DNA of 64,000 nucleotides from Lineus longissimus (taxonomy: Eukaryota; Nemertea; Pilidiophora; Heteronemertea; Lineidae). The stretch is taken from assembly GCF_910592395.1 (NCBI RefSeq), contig NC_088319.1:12090001-12154000 (forward strand), given 5' to 3'. A model generated the notes under the pieces. That model was not told the origin of the DNA, did not search any database, and saw nothing but the letters and a program-made list of their open reading frames with translations. The position numbers and the translations under genes were made by a program. Shown one piece after another: positions 48,701-60,179 of the stretch. Numbering within the stretch: position 1 is the stretch's first letter; each line of letters opens with the position of its first letter.

Positions 48701-51700
48701 TTCTCTTCTGGAGAGAGAAAAAAGGCAGAACGTCAATGACTTTGCCAAATGGAATAAGGACAATGTATGAAGATCTGCACCTAACTAGGCTGGGAACGAG
48801 TTTACAATCCCCGATCACACCCCAAAAAAAGGTCATCGGTTGACTAACCAAGCACCACTGTTCAATGGATTTATAGTTGAATGCGATCAAACTACGTCAT
48901 TTCCGATCGGGGATTCTAAAGTTTAGCCGACAACTTGTATGGATATTTCTTCACTTTAGCCGAATTCATACCCAAACTTTCCATTCTGAAACTTGCCCAA
49001 ATAGAGTAAGATCACAAACCCCACAGCCTGACAGAATTCCCTTGACTGACCGAACCTTCAACTGAAGTGTCACGTTGAGTCAGCTGATTTGTGTCCTGGG
49101 TTGGTCTTACTTTATACACCACAGTTGAATGATCAAAGGGTGGATCTCCAAAATGTTAATAGGACTTGTTGCACTTTATGCAATGAAATTGACAAGGTTA
49201 ACAATAAGATAAGACCATGTATGTGTATTCTTCAGCCTGCACGACCAAACATTCTCCAGGTGGATCTTCACTAATCTTAATAGTATGTTTAGGATGAAAT
49301 TGACAGTGGTCGGATGTCATCCAAAGACCTAGTAATCAATTACAAGTACATATTTCTGGTAAAGGACTACACGTCAAGTTCAATTCAAACACAAAGGGTC
49401 CTTAAATGCAAATTCTTTTTCTTTCTTTTATTGGTAACCCATAAGTAATTTGAGTAAATTTTATGTACCGAAAATTGAAATTTTAACAAGTGATGTGAGC
49501 CCAGTTTATGTCTTCTTATTTCTGTTGTTAAGTACTAAAATTCTGAGATGGGAGAAACCGGCTTCCTCTGAGCAAATTCACTTTCACGACATACTGTCAA
49601 AATTATTGTAAAATTTCTTGGTGGCGGAAAATTGCCTGTCCTGAAGCTTTTTTCAATCAAAACCACAAATCTTTCCAAGGTTGCTTCCCAGCAGTCATGG
49701 GCCCACGAAAGATGCGACGTTCTTCCCATCCTTGAGCATCTCCGCCCCCCAACCACAACATGATATCACATGGTTACCGAGATATTATGAGGGCTCATCT
49801 AACTTTACACAACAACGCACAAAAGCATATTTAAAATTGCGCCACAAGATGCACTTTTGAGAAACGCCCCGAAAATATTAACGTAATTTTTCTAACAATC
49901 GCAAAACGCCGACGCAAACAATTCTGAAATTTCTCTCCAGGTTCCACAGCTGTCTCGGTACCCCGAATCTTACGCGACAAACCCGGAAGAATGCCGCATT
50001 CCCCTATCTCAAGTATCGGCACCTTTGCTCCTGGCTCATCCCCGCGCCTCAACAGGCCAAAATCATGTCAATGCCCGACTCACTTCGTTTAAATAATGAG
50101 CGCTATTATCGTACCGCACTCCTGTGACATGTTTTAATCAAACCTGCCCGCGGGAACTCTCCGTAGATAGAGAAGACAAAGTTATTTGCGTCGGGATGCA
50201 CGGTCCATCAACCATCGCGACATTGACAGTGACATTAGCATACAATGGTAAAGTGTTCTGATTCGAGTTCCCCACGTTTATGATTCTCGGCTATTTTCTT
50301 GTTGGCACCTTTGCCGCTTTGTGCGATGATTTAGTCAACGCAATTAAGATACTTGTGTCGTTGTTGTCGTTTGGTATCCCAACCGCGATTCCCACAATCG
50401 AAACCGATGAAAATAAACAGCCAAGTTGACGGGAGATAATTTCACTTTGGTGAGAATGTTCATTTTCCATATTTTATAATTCCGACGTTGTGAATCTGAG
50501 GCTAAACACTCGATTTTCAAAGCAAAAATAAAATAAAATTTGAGAATTGCCTCCGATTGAAATTTTGCGCCGTGAAGTTCTGATGACAAATATTTTTAAA
50601 GTTTTCTGCATTTGTAACAAATAGTAATAGACTTTAGAGTGATACATTAAAATACTGAAAGAAATAATTGGTCCCCCTGATCTTCGGTCGTTTTACAAAT
50701 ATTTTACCCAAAGTGTTCCAAATCTTCCAAACCTCAATGACATTCAAACGTAATTTATAGTTAACATTCCCGCCCTAATTATGGGTTGAAATTAAAAACA
50801 TTTACCATCTAAAATAAACCGACAACCTACCCCCCTAACCAACGTCAGCAGCTGGTTCTCAAAATTGAACAAAGTCAAATAATTTATGAAAAATTTGATA
50901 TTCAAAACGTAATTTGTATTTTGATAGCTTTAAGCCATCTTCCACACTGGGGTACAATTCCTCCTAGGGTCGTTTACTCAGTTAATGATAACAAAGCCAA
51001 GATACGGCCAGATTATCAAGATAAATAAAAGTTATGAATAAAGAATTTCTCAAGGAGTGATCAGAGTTAAGCGCTCGGTCCGAGGTATTGTGCAACGTGG
51101 CCTTGAAATGCGTCATTGTTTGCTATGTCGCTTCAAGCCTTTGTGCGCCCGATGCGACCTCAAATATACTTTTTGAACTTTCGGCAAGGTTGTGGCCTTT
51201 GCAAAAAATTGAGTTTTTTAAGTGTCAGTTTTTTCGAAAAAGTGCAGCAAACTTTTTTTACAGGGCCACGTTTCAAACAGGATTACGATTGTCAAAATTA
51301 TCAATTGGTTTGAACTTTGACAAGGTCGCCCCTTGTCGGGTCAAGTTTTTTCAGAGACAGGGATTACCACCTCATAAAATGCCACCTTTTAAGACACTTT
51401 TTGCTTTTTTAGAAAATTGTTTTCTTGCTGAGATTTTAATCGTCAAGGTCGTGGCCTTGAGTTTTTTTGGCTGATCATCACTTTATCCAGATTATCATAT
51501 CATTAATAATTCTCCAAAACTGTGGAAGTTTTTAAAATAGTTGAGAACTGAGAATTCTGCTTATCAAGATTCCCAAGGGATATCAAGAATCTTTGGATTA
51601 CAAGAGGCCTCGTCCTGACAAATTGTCAAAACAATAAAATATGGAAATGAAATCAACAACTCACCATCGTCTAAGCCTTGCATTGCCTCCAATTCATTCT

Positions 51701-51776
51701 CGAGGTAGACCGCATCTTTGGCGTAAAGTAACATCTCGTCGCCAGGAGCGATGTCCTTTAAAGCTTTGTAATATAC
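45763..51776 (-). CDS. PRDM3/PRDM16 (MECOM / hamlet) zinc-finger regulator, 3' exons
   Basis: This is the animal PRDM3/16 family: a nuclear DNA-binding protein and transcriptional regulator of cell fate. Exons are 51776-51665, 48707-48518, 48131-48062 and 47787-45763, joined in phases 1, 2 and 0 with GT-AG borders. They encode 799 residues. The first exon ends the PR/SET domain ([14 protein letters not shown]) and runs into exon 2 with an atypical C2HC finger (CGDCGEVF...HETYVC). Exon 4 holds four fingers matching vertebrate fingers 4-7 ([31 protein letters not shown]2[12 protein letters not shown]). A proline-rich middle, three CtBP motifs, the three C-terminal fingers and an acidic tail follow. 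Fingers 2 and 3 are absent and there is no room for them. The rest of the PR domain and the start codon were not found in the window. Confidence 0.95.
46168..46407 (-). other. PRDM C-terminal zinc-finger trio
   Basis: Three adjacent C2H2 fingers ([57 protein letters not shown]) are joined by TGEQP- and NKEKP-type linkers. They correspond to EVI1 fingers 8-10, the second DNA-binding domain. An acidic region (DDSYYDD and [12 protein letters not shown]) follows toward the C-terminus. Confidence 0.95.
46784..46897 (-). other. three CtBP-binding PxDLS motifs
   Basis: PFDLS, PFDLS and PLDLS follow each other within about 38 residues, separated by serine/lysine-rich spacers. The family uses PxDLS motifs to recruit the CtBP corepressor. 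As recalled, vertebrate members have two such sites, so the third is an extra. Confidence 0.85.
47920..48010 (-). repeat. GAGAGGTGTCC-type repeat fragment in PRDM intron
   Basis: GATTAGAGAGGTGTCCTGAT, AAGAGAGGTC and later GAGTGTCCTTGAT resemble the inverted counterpart at 57810-57965 (GGACACCTCTCCT, GGACACCC, AAGGACAGAATTTGTCC). Both look like remnants of one interspersed family. Confidence 0.4.
48708..51664 (-). other. PRDM intron between PR-domain exon and first finger
   Basis: A GT-AG intron of about 2.96 kb, AT-rich, with no recognised coding exon. The frame at 51088-51474 on the opposite strand is low-complexity and lacks domains. Confidence 0.7.
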
Positions 51777-51994
51777 CTGGAACGAGGGGAGGGACAGAAA
51801 ATGTAAGTTTCGGACAAAAAAATTCAAGTTTTGGACGAAATGTGATCGATTTGTGTTCTTGTGGGATTTCCCTCATGACAATATATGGAAGGGGGAACCA
51901 GTTCTCCAGCAACCATTCACTGAAATGCTGAAAAATAAAATGGAAGAGAATACTGTCCATGAGGTTTTCAAAATGGTAAGGTATGCAAAAGAGT

Positions 51995-52062
51995 CAGACT
52001 GCAGTGGTTTTGTCTTGTTTAGGAGTTTTTCAGCCAACACAAATATACACCCCAAGAACAAA
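51995..52062 (+). repeat. fragment of the GPCR-intron fold-back family
   Basis: GGAGTTTTTCAGCCAACACA followed by ATATACACCCC matches the block in GPCR A intron 1 (TTTTTCAGCCAACACAACTA, TGCACCCC). Confidence 0.4.
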
Positions 52063-52469
52063 ACTGAATAGGGACAGTCAGGTATGGATATTGGGAAAAA
52101 ATCAAATAGAAATAAAACTTACATTTTTGATAATGTCAGTGAGCCTAGCATCATTGTTCTCCATTGTGAAATCGTATCATAAATTCCAAGAAAAATCTAC
52201 AAAAGTGTCTAAAAGACAAGAGTGAAGTCCAAAATATAGTTCCAAATGCAGATCACAACTTGTGTAGGGTCCAAAAACAGCAGATGTGCTGACACGAGAT
52301 GAATTTTGACTTGACAGAGCAGGTCCCAAAGAGATTATGACAAAAAAAGCCAAGGATCTTGGTATAAATCCTTTCACAGCATGAGTACGTAATCACCCCT
52401 CAGCCAGTGGACAACAGTTAGGATAACGGAACTCTGGACAACACCCTAATTACTCAGGGGGTCTCTGAG

Positions 52470-52530
52470 ACAACAAATTGGACGTGTTTACCACGAAAAC
52501 AAATGGACGTGTTTACCACAAAAACAACAC
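52470..52530 (+). repeat. short tandem duplication (~25 bp)
   Basis: TTGGACGTGTTTACCACGAA is followed directly by ATGGACGTGTTTACCACAAA. Confidence 0.7.
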
Positions 52531-53394
52531 TGCAGTCTCTTGGAAATTGTACACAGATTTGTCTAGTTAAGGTGAGATGAAACAGTTACAGACCATTGAT
52601 TGGACTTACAGTGCATTACTGTGTATATTGTGTGTAATTCTAGGCCTAGTTCGGGTGAACTAATTGACACCAATGGACCATGAAACGATTTTATCTCAGA
52701 AAAGATTTTTAGTGTCATTTGGGACACAGTAACAATTCATGAACAAAGGGAGTAGATTAAAGAGTGTGACTAATTGGAACAATGCTTAATTAGTGGAGAT
52801 AATCTAATTAGCTAGACCAAAACTGTCACTTTTTGGTAATTAACTGGAGATTTAACTGGATTATCAATTAATGCTTTATGCTTTTTGAAGAAGAGGTATC
52901 AATGTTTGGACGACAATTGATTATGGTGCCAAACATATTTAGCCTGGAGACCCTTATGAGGACAGGCTTAGGGACAGTGGGGGACCCTCCAAAGTACTCT
53001 GTCTTTTTGGGAGTATTCTGTCCCCGTGATGCAAACAGCATAGAGACAATTCCCTGGGGGAGTGCTATCATCACAAGGGCCTCTTGAGTAGTTAAGACAA
53101 TGAGGGGCAAAACAGGTGGAGGACATACCCCTACTGATGATTGTCTCTGGGTAACTGTTAAAACTGTAGTGGTTTATATTCAATGAAAAAAATCCAACAA
53201 TCTCTTGAGAATTTCACCAACAATTCAACTGATTAACTTATGATTGTTTTGTGAAAAGCTAAAAAGCTTACATGTATTTCAAATAGAGGTGTGGCCCGAT
53301 TTCCTTCTCGGACACCGGAGCAGAACAAGATGGAAACAGGGAGTCGTAATAAAGATTATAACTCCCAATTGGAAACAGTCACCAAACCAAGAAA

Positions 53395-53475
53395 GGGACC
53401 CCGGACAGGATAGAACCCTGGATACCACACTCTCGGAGATCGCTTTAATCACAACCACCGTGGTCATGAGAGGGT
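53395..53475 (-). repeat. degenerate tRNA-derived SINE head
   Basis: On the minus strand, CACGGTGGTTGTGATTAAAG, CGATCTCCGAGAGTGTGG and CCAGGGTTCTATCCTG recall a tRNA D-arm, anticodon arm and B box in order. Pairing is imperfect, so it is not a working tRNA gene. Confidence 0.45.
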
Positions 53476-53891
53476 TAAAGACCGGCAACGGTGGCGTTGT
53501 GACCACTTGAAATCGTCTCTTATTATAGGAACAACAGATGTTCATGGAGACGGACACCGAATATTTCACCCATGATATGACAGAATTAAATCTAATTGTG
53601 ATAAATATGGGGGTATTGTTGGACTGGTCATTAGAAGTTCTATAAAATTACATTTCAAATCTGAGGCTTATAAGTTAACACAGATTCAATAAAATTTTGC
53701 CGGTCATAAAGTTACAATCTTTACGCTATAGGTACGAGTGATTAATTGTGCTGTAGCATTGCACTTGACCCCACAGCAGGCCTGACACACCTTACTTAAT
53801 CTAAAACCTTAAAGTGTCATCATTCACCTCTGCCTTTAGGCCTCTTAGGCCTCAGTACAGAACTCACTGTGATTTGGGCAACAAGTGGTTA

Positions 53892-54253
53892 TGCAAGTAT
53901 CAATTCGTGTCTTGTACCCCCCTCCTCAAGGGTACGACACCTTATCACCCTATAACGACATCTTAAGGCTCAAGCATCACCCTTTTTTCACCAATGCTAC
54001 TTTTTCTTTCGTCAAGACATCACCATCAACAATATATCAGTTATCACCATCATATAAAGTAACCGGACTAATTTTACTGGGTAAGGCTGTATGTTCGACA
54101 AGACATCGACACATTAGCATCCTTATTCTTTCCAGCTTCGCCAAATTTTCACTAAAGGAAAAATAAATACTACTCAAGCATCGGCAAAGATTAGTGGTGA
54201 TAGCTTAACTACCCTTGAGGAGGGGGGGTACAAGAAACGAATTGATACTTGCA
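53892..54253. mobile_element. MITE, 362 bp, ~60-bp TIRs, TTA target duplication
   Basis: The left end TGCAAGTATCAATTCG and the right end CGAATTGATACTTGCA are exact inverses. They continue inward through TCTTGTACCCCCCTCCTCAA and GGGTA with few mismatches. TTA flanks both ends (53889-53891, 54254-54256), a TWA duplication as made by PIF/Harbinger transposases. There is no transposase frame. The TIRs are near-identical, so the insertion is fairly recent. Confidence 0.8.
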
Positions 54254-54559
54254 TTAATACCATGTAATAGCAAATTTAGCCTGAACTCAGAAATTCCTTG
54301 AAGATGAGACAATATTGTCTATGTTTCCTTACCAAAACAATCAAATCATCACTTTGCATTGACTAAGATAAGAAATTATCTCTCAATAATCTGTCTAGTA
54401 CATCAACAGGTCAAACAACCCCTGAAGAATTCACCAGACCTGTTAAAGGCCTCCACTGTTCATTAGAAATTAAAAGTTTGTAATTGAATTTGAAAATTTC
54501 CAATTGTGTAAATACTGTGGGTCATATCAATGCTGCCGTTTTGTACACAGATACGCAAA

Positions 54560-54675
54560 TACTATACATGCCAAGTTTCAGTGAAGTTGCATGCACGATA
54601 ACTCCCCCATGACATTGTGTATAACTGCATATCTATTTTACTTTAATTTAATAAGAACGGCGTACGCCTTTAAGA
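54560..54675 (+). repeat. interspersed repeat, GGCGTACCCCTTTAA family, copy 5
   Basis: The copy reads CAAGTTTCAGTGAAGTTGCA, GACATTGTGTATAACTGCAT and then AAGAACGGCGTACGCCTTTA. It shows the family's blocks in order and is one of the more complete copies. Confidence 0.65.
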
Positions 54676-54679
54676 GATA

Positions 54680-57600
54680 CAATATCAGGGACCCATCCTT
54701 TTGCAAAATGTCAAATATGTCTGCGATGTTTTCATTAATATCTCCACACGTATCCTATCTTCTTATCTGCGGAGGAACTCCCAGCGTAACTTTATACAAT
54801 AAAAACATCGCTAAGCGTGTCAACAGATCCTAAGATAACACGCGGCGTAATTTCGCAAATTCCGCCTCGGAGATGCGTACACAAAGATAGGATGACACCA
54901 ACGATTGTCCTCGTAGCGATTGGATTATGACATTCCAGCAAATCGCGATAAATCTGAACGATACTTAAAGACCTGTGATCGGCGAAAATTACACGCCATT
55001 GTCGCAGAGTGTTTGCGTTTGAATCTCGCCAGCGGTTATAATTGGAGATAGCGTTGTCCGATGACACCACTGCGGTGTCATCCTGTATTTTCTGAAGTAT
55101 TTTTGGCAGATAATGGTATTCAAATGCGGCTCATCTCTCGCGGGTGTAATCAGGGGTGTGACTTGGGTGTCGTGCTTTCACACGGCGGTGTTCGTCTCTT
55201 TTCCGCCGGATGAAAATAGATAGCGATTAAACATGAGTGATCGTCATGCTGGGATGGGCGGGGGACGAAGCCAGGTACAGGAAGTTTACGCCATTGTCGT
55301 CCGTGGCCAGCGCCACAAACGCCTTTGATCCGACTGGCAACAGTTTCTCGTGGTGTGGGAATAGCGTTATAAACCTTTCCACAGGAAATTGAATGGGACA
55401 GGCATTCCAAAAGTCGTGGGCGTGAGATACACCTTCGGTAACGTTGCGTAATGGCGTGATCTAAAGATGTCATCGTTTGTTGCAATAAAACGATCGCGAT
55501 AATGCGCTAATAATAAACGATTGTAAGAGTTATCATCCTTTTGGTCGATTTTACAACTCCTGGTTGGCGATCTAAATCAGTTTCAAGGTTCCACGTTTGG
55601 TTTATTTTGAAAGTCGTTTGTGACATAACGTGAGATCTTCTTCATTTCTCATCCAAGCGGCGACTTCCTGTTGTTAACCCCTTGTAGCACAAAACTTAAT
55701 ATCGGCCTCAAAATTATATGGGAATGAAAGCAAATGTATTGGTGTCAAAGATGATTTTTGAATTCAAGAGGAGGTGGAATCATTTGGTAGGCCTACACCC
55801 ACATTTTGGAGAATTTTTAATCCTGACAGGCACAACGAAATCGAAATCGACCACTTTCCAATTATGACGGGTAAGCCTTTGCTGACACAAGGGAAGGTAT
55901 ACCGCAAGAACACAAAGCCTACCGAGAATTTCCGCTTGACAACCTTTGCAATCAGAAGGCCTATGAGAAATTCAAAACTGACTTTGCGAAAACTAACTGA
56001 TCAGATTAAGGCACATAATCCCCGGAAGACTAGAGGATCATGCGAAAACACCATCTCATAAGCCAGATTAGTGAGACCATATTGGATAAAAACATATTCA
56101 AAAACGATTTTATTTTCATAATGATTATCGTTCAAGAATATTTCTAGCATCGCCAATTGCTAAATTACACGCGTCATATTCAGATAATAAGAAAAAGCCA
56201 TGTTAACTTGACTAAAGTTTTTCATAGTTACTGCACACGAGCCTATAGGTCTGGTTCTGTTCAATCGGGCTTGAAAGAAATTTTCAAATAATTTTCAGCA
56301 TAACAAGAGCTTTAAAACATGAACTAACCCAAATAAACAATGCAACATTTTCAGGTCAACTTGGCCTGAAAATGTCTTTCAAAATATTGATGCTAATCCA
56401 TTAGTACAAGAAGTCACAGGACTCGCTTTGACAAAATTTTCCAAAGAATAAAAAAGATTTGACAAGAAAAATAAAATGAAGCAAATGAGCTGCTTAAATA
56501 TCCCCGAGGGCAGTTGGAATCCCCTGTTAATTGGGACGAAAACATGTTTAAAACTGTTTAAGAACAGGAGATTTTCTTTCATAATAAATACAAGTCAGTA
56601 ATGAACTGTTATGATAATCTTTAAAATGTTGAACTTCGACCTAACAAGGCCAGGATTTGGTGTACAATGATGCATGTCACCCTGTACAAACTTCGCCTAA
56701 ATTTTCCAAATCTTATTACCTATATTGCACTTGGTGACACCACAGGTTCAAAATATTAAGGGGCGGATTTGCCCCTCTTTGAGACAATCTCGGAGACAAT
56801 GGTCAAAAACTTTAAATCCAGTTTCGTCTTTGACAAATCACTCCTACCCGATTTTATCTCTTGCTGTTTTTGTCTCAACCAACCAGGGCCTTAGATACCA
56901 GGACAGATCTGAAGATTAGCAGTAAAAAAATACCATAACCCCCTAAATAAACCCCTTATACTAGTAAATTCTATTGTCACACCAAGAAAGGGCTTGATTA
57001 CTGTGTCCTTTTTTGTAACATCCCACAAAGTGACAATTCCCAAGAGGGGCTTTTAACAAGCATACAAAGATTTGCTGTGAACTATCAGGCAATTACAGCC
57101 AAAACATACAGTTGTCCTGTTCATGCCCATTGTGTTCCTATTCATTTGGCTTTAAGTGCTTTAGAAAAGGCAGATTATCGTAACTGTGCGTCACAGCATG
57201 GTGTCACCAAGCCAATTCAGGCAGGAGATTTCAGTTCTGATTCCTACGGACAGGTGACAGCACTGGTATTTGGCGGGCTTCACCCTGCCAAGTGTGCATA
57301 AATCAGGGGTAGATTTTTGATGATTTTGACCATTTTTAAACATATTCCTCACCAACAGTTTTAAACCGAATGAGAAACCTTGATTAGTTCTCCCAAAATC
57401 GTGTCTAAAATTGCCATAACAAGTAAATTTATAAAATTGTCTCACCAAATAGATATTATAAACCACGAAATGAGCAAATAACTGATTACACAAACAAAAT
57501 ATGATGGTATTTTTAAATATGTTAAAGTGGCCTTCATCAAGAATCAAATCCAACAGTAATATTACTGAATAATTCAGAATTGATGAACTTTTTGTTCTAA

Positions 57601-57790
57601 CTGTGGACGAGGCTACCTTAACGTATCCATTCTCGATTAAAGATGGTACATTAATTATTCATCGAGGAGGGACAAGATAGTGGTTTTAGATTAGTGGGTG
57701 GATCAGTATTTTATCAATTCATACGTTGCAGCAATGAGGAGAGGTGGCGATAAGTAGGGAGCAATTTTTTGATAAAGTTTAGTAGCCTAA
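54680..57790. other. AT-rich flank or intron, no gene recognised
   Basis: Short frames on both strands without domains. A GC-richer patch at about 54.8-55.4 kb has frames on the minus strand but no PR-domain match. It probably belongs to the upstream part of the PRDM locus. Confidence 0.4.
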
Positions 57791-57809
57791 ATATGTGTGC
57801 AGTTGAACC

Positions 57810-57965
57810 TCCCTGATAGCGGACACCTCTCCTCGCAGGACACCCTATCTATTAGGCACAGTGATTTTGGTCTGAAATTTGGTCATTTCTGTACAATTTT
57901 ACCTCTGTAATTAGGACAACTCCCTTATAAGGACAGAATTTGTCCGTCCCTAGTATGTCCTAAGG
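57810..57965 (+). repeat. GGACACCTCTCC-type interspersed repeat
   Basis: GAACCTCCCTGATAGCGGAC, ACCTCTCCTCGCAGGACACC and ACTCCCTTATAAGGACAGAA form a series of small GGACA / TGTCC motifs. A related fragment lies inverted in a PRDM intron (47920-48010). Confidence 0.4.
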
Positions 57966-57969
57966 CTGA

Positions 57970-59640
57970 ATTTTTTAGGAAATAACTCACTTTGTGATAG
58001 AAAATTAGAGGATGAAACAAGACAAATGATTTAAGCTAATGCGGTCGGATACTCCAGACATTTCACTGAATATTATGATTGAAATAAGATACCGAAGGCC
58101 AACTACCATGGGCACTGAAGATATATATAACAATAAAATATTTTAAGGAAATTTACAGAAAAATTACGGATTGTCTTGAAACGCCATCAGGTATGTCAAA
58201 GTTTAAGACAGCTTGACCAGATTTTTGCAGCAGTTTGTGGCTCAAGGTGAATTCATATGTTGTCAGTAGCGTAAATGACAAACAAAATCCAAGAGTGAAT
58301 GTTTTAATTTGAACTGAAATCAACAAGCCAGGTTGAAACAAGGCCTGAAGTGGTGAAATATCGTGTCTTGTTTTCTTAATTTTATCTTGTGTTCTTGAAG
58401 ATCGAGAAAAACTTGTAATTATACTTACAAATATATATCTCTTATGATGAAATAAATAATCTGAACGGGTATCAGTAAATAAACACGCACTTCAATTGAA
58501 ATGCAAGCAATGATGGCCCAGTTAGATTCAGTGAAGAGACTTAATTCAGATAAAACATCTCCTGAATTATCAACTCCGTTTCATAAATTGTAAATTATAT
58601 TCTTTCTTATTCTTATCTCTAATGATGGAATTAGAAATATAAATTACATTTTGTTGATTTTCTTCAGACGGCACCATGTACTTGGAAACATGTAAGAAGG
58701 AAATGGGGCCTACATGTAATCCTAATTAACTAATTATTAAGCCTTTTTATAACATCAAAATTATTAGGATTAATTTTGGATCGAAGTACATTAAGTCTTC
58801 AATGATGTAATTACTTTCACCATCAATGATCAATGGAAAAAAGTGCCTAAGGAAGTTTAATGACAGTAGTCAACAGATAAGATACTTATTTAAAAGGTGA
58901 TTCTAAATATGAATTTAGGCCTAATTGGATTCAGCAATTTACTTGTGACAGTAATGAATTGGCAAAGAGATCAGTGTAGAAAGCGTTATCACAAGAAATG
59001 CAAGCATGAAAACTTCAGAGCACTAGAATGCAAATAGTCAAACCCATTGCAATTGATATTGACTAAACCATAGCTTCATGTAGCCTTTTTATATAGCAAA
59101 ACCTCGCGATAGATTTTATCAATCAAAATATAAAATGCAACAATATATTCAGGAATGTTTTCAGAAGACAGAGCAGATAAACTGATTTTTCAAAATTTGC
59201 AAAAATGCAGCTGAACAACCAATACCCATGCCCTCAGCTCCCCCCCCCCAACTAATCCCTTAACCAGGAAGCTTCTAATGATCATAATAACAACATAACC
59301 TACCTCTAACATTAATGATTTAATAAATTATCCAAATTTTACGGCAAAGAAACCCTCCAAATTTCAGTCCGTGTGTGAGCGGCGAATTTTACTATCCAAA
59401 AGTCAAATGAAAATCCGCATCGGAAAATTTCAACAAGTCCAATTAGAGATAATCCTTGATTCTACAATCTCAAACTGTCCTCGAGCCTCGCATCAACCTC
59501 TTCGGAACAGAACCACAATCAGACTAACCAACTATCTACCTGCACTCAAAAGTGGCACAATCTCAACCCGAGGCCGCTGTCAATCAAACGGTCACATGAC
59601 CTCGCTGATTAGGTTAGGCAAACGTCACAGTGGTGGGTTG
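57970..59640. other. AT-rich stretch, no gene recognised
   Basis: No domain-bearing frame and no clear repeat structure were seen. A C9-type homopolymer run lies near 59240. Confidence 0.4.
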
Positions 59641-59749
59641 GTCTCTGAACAATGGTAGGAGACCTTCCAGTCGGGCTCTCTCAGAACGATTGAGCCAGCC
59701 ATTGGGTACACTTGGCGTGCGCCATAGAAATAGCCACAGAAAACATAAT

Positions 59750-60010
59750 CTGTGTTTACGTAACTGTACAATGTCTCTCAAATAATGTCATCTAGCTGGA
59801 TACAATAGTTTCAGGGATTTTAATGTTGACATGAACTGTAGTTGGGCAAGTTGTATCAGGAATTGTGGCGATCTCTTGATATTTCTGTGCGAAATTTGCT
59901 GTGAGGATTTTTTAATCCGGCTTTTCGTAACTGTACAATATGTCAACTTGCTTTATTATGTTTTGAGGGGGATTTTAGTGCTCGCAGTAACTGGGGAAGT
60001 GGTATCGTGA
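59750..60010 (+). repeat. diverged tandem duplication (~168-bp unit)
   Basis: CGTAACTGTACAAT(G/A)T...GGGATTTTA(A/G)TG...AGT(T/A)...GGGCAAGTTGTATC is repeated as GGGGAAGTGGTATCGTG about 168 bases later (starts near 59759 and 59927). Confidence 0.45.
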
Positions 60011-60179
60011 ATACAACTTTTTCAATTGCAGGATTAGCTTTTGATGATAATTGCGCAATATCTCCCTAACCAGAATTAAGCTTATGGCATGAGGACACAA
60101 TATGCCATCCGGGGTACAAGTACATGTAACTGTGCTAGAGATGTCAAAAATAGACTTCAATTTGTTCAGTTTTTTATAG

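Noticed and set aside
51088-51474. A 128-codon frame antisense in the PRDM intron
   Set aside because: Phenylalanine- and leucine-rich from T-rich sequence, with no domain and no splice support.
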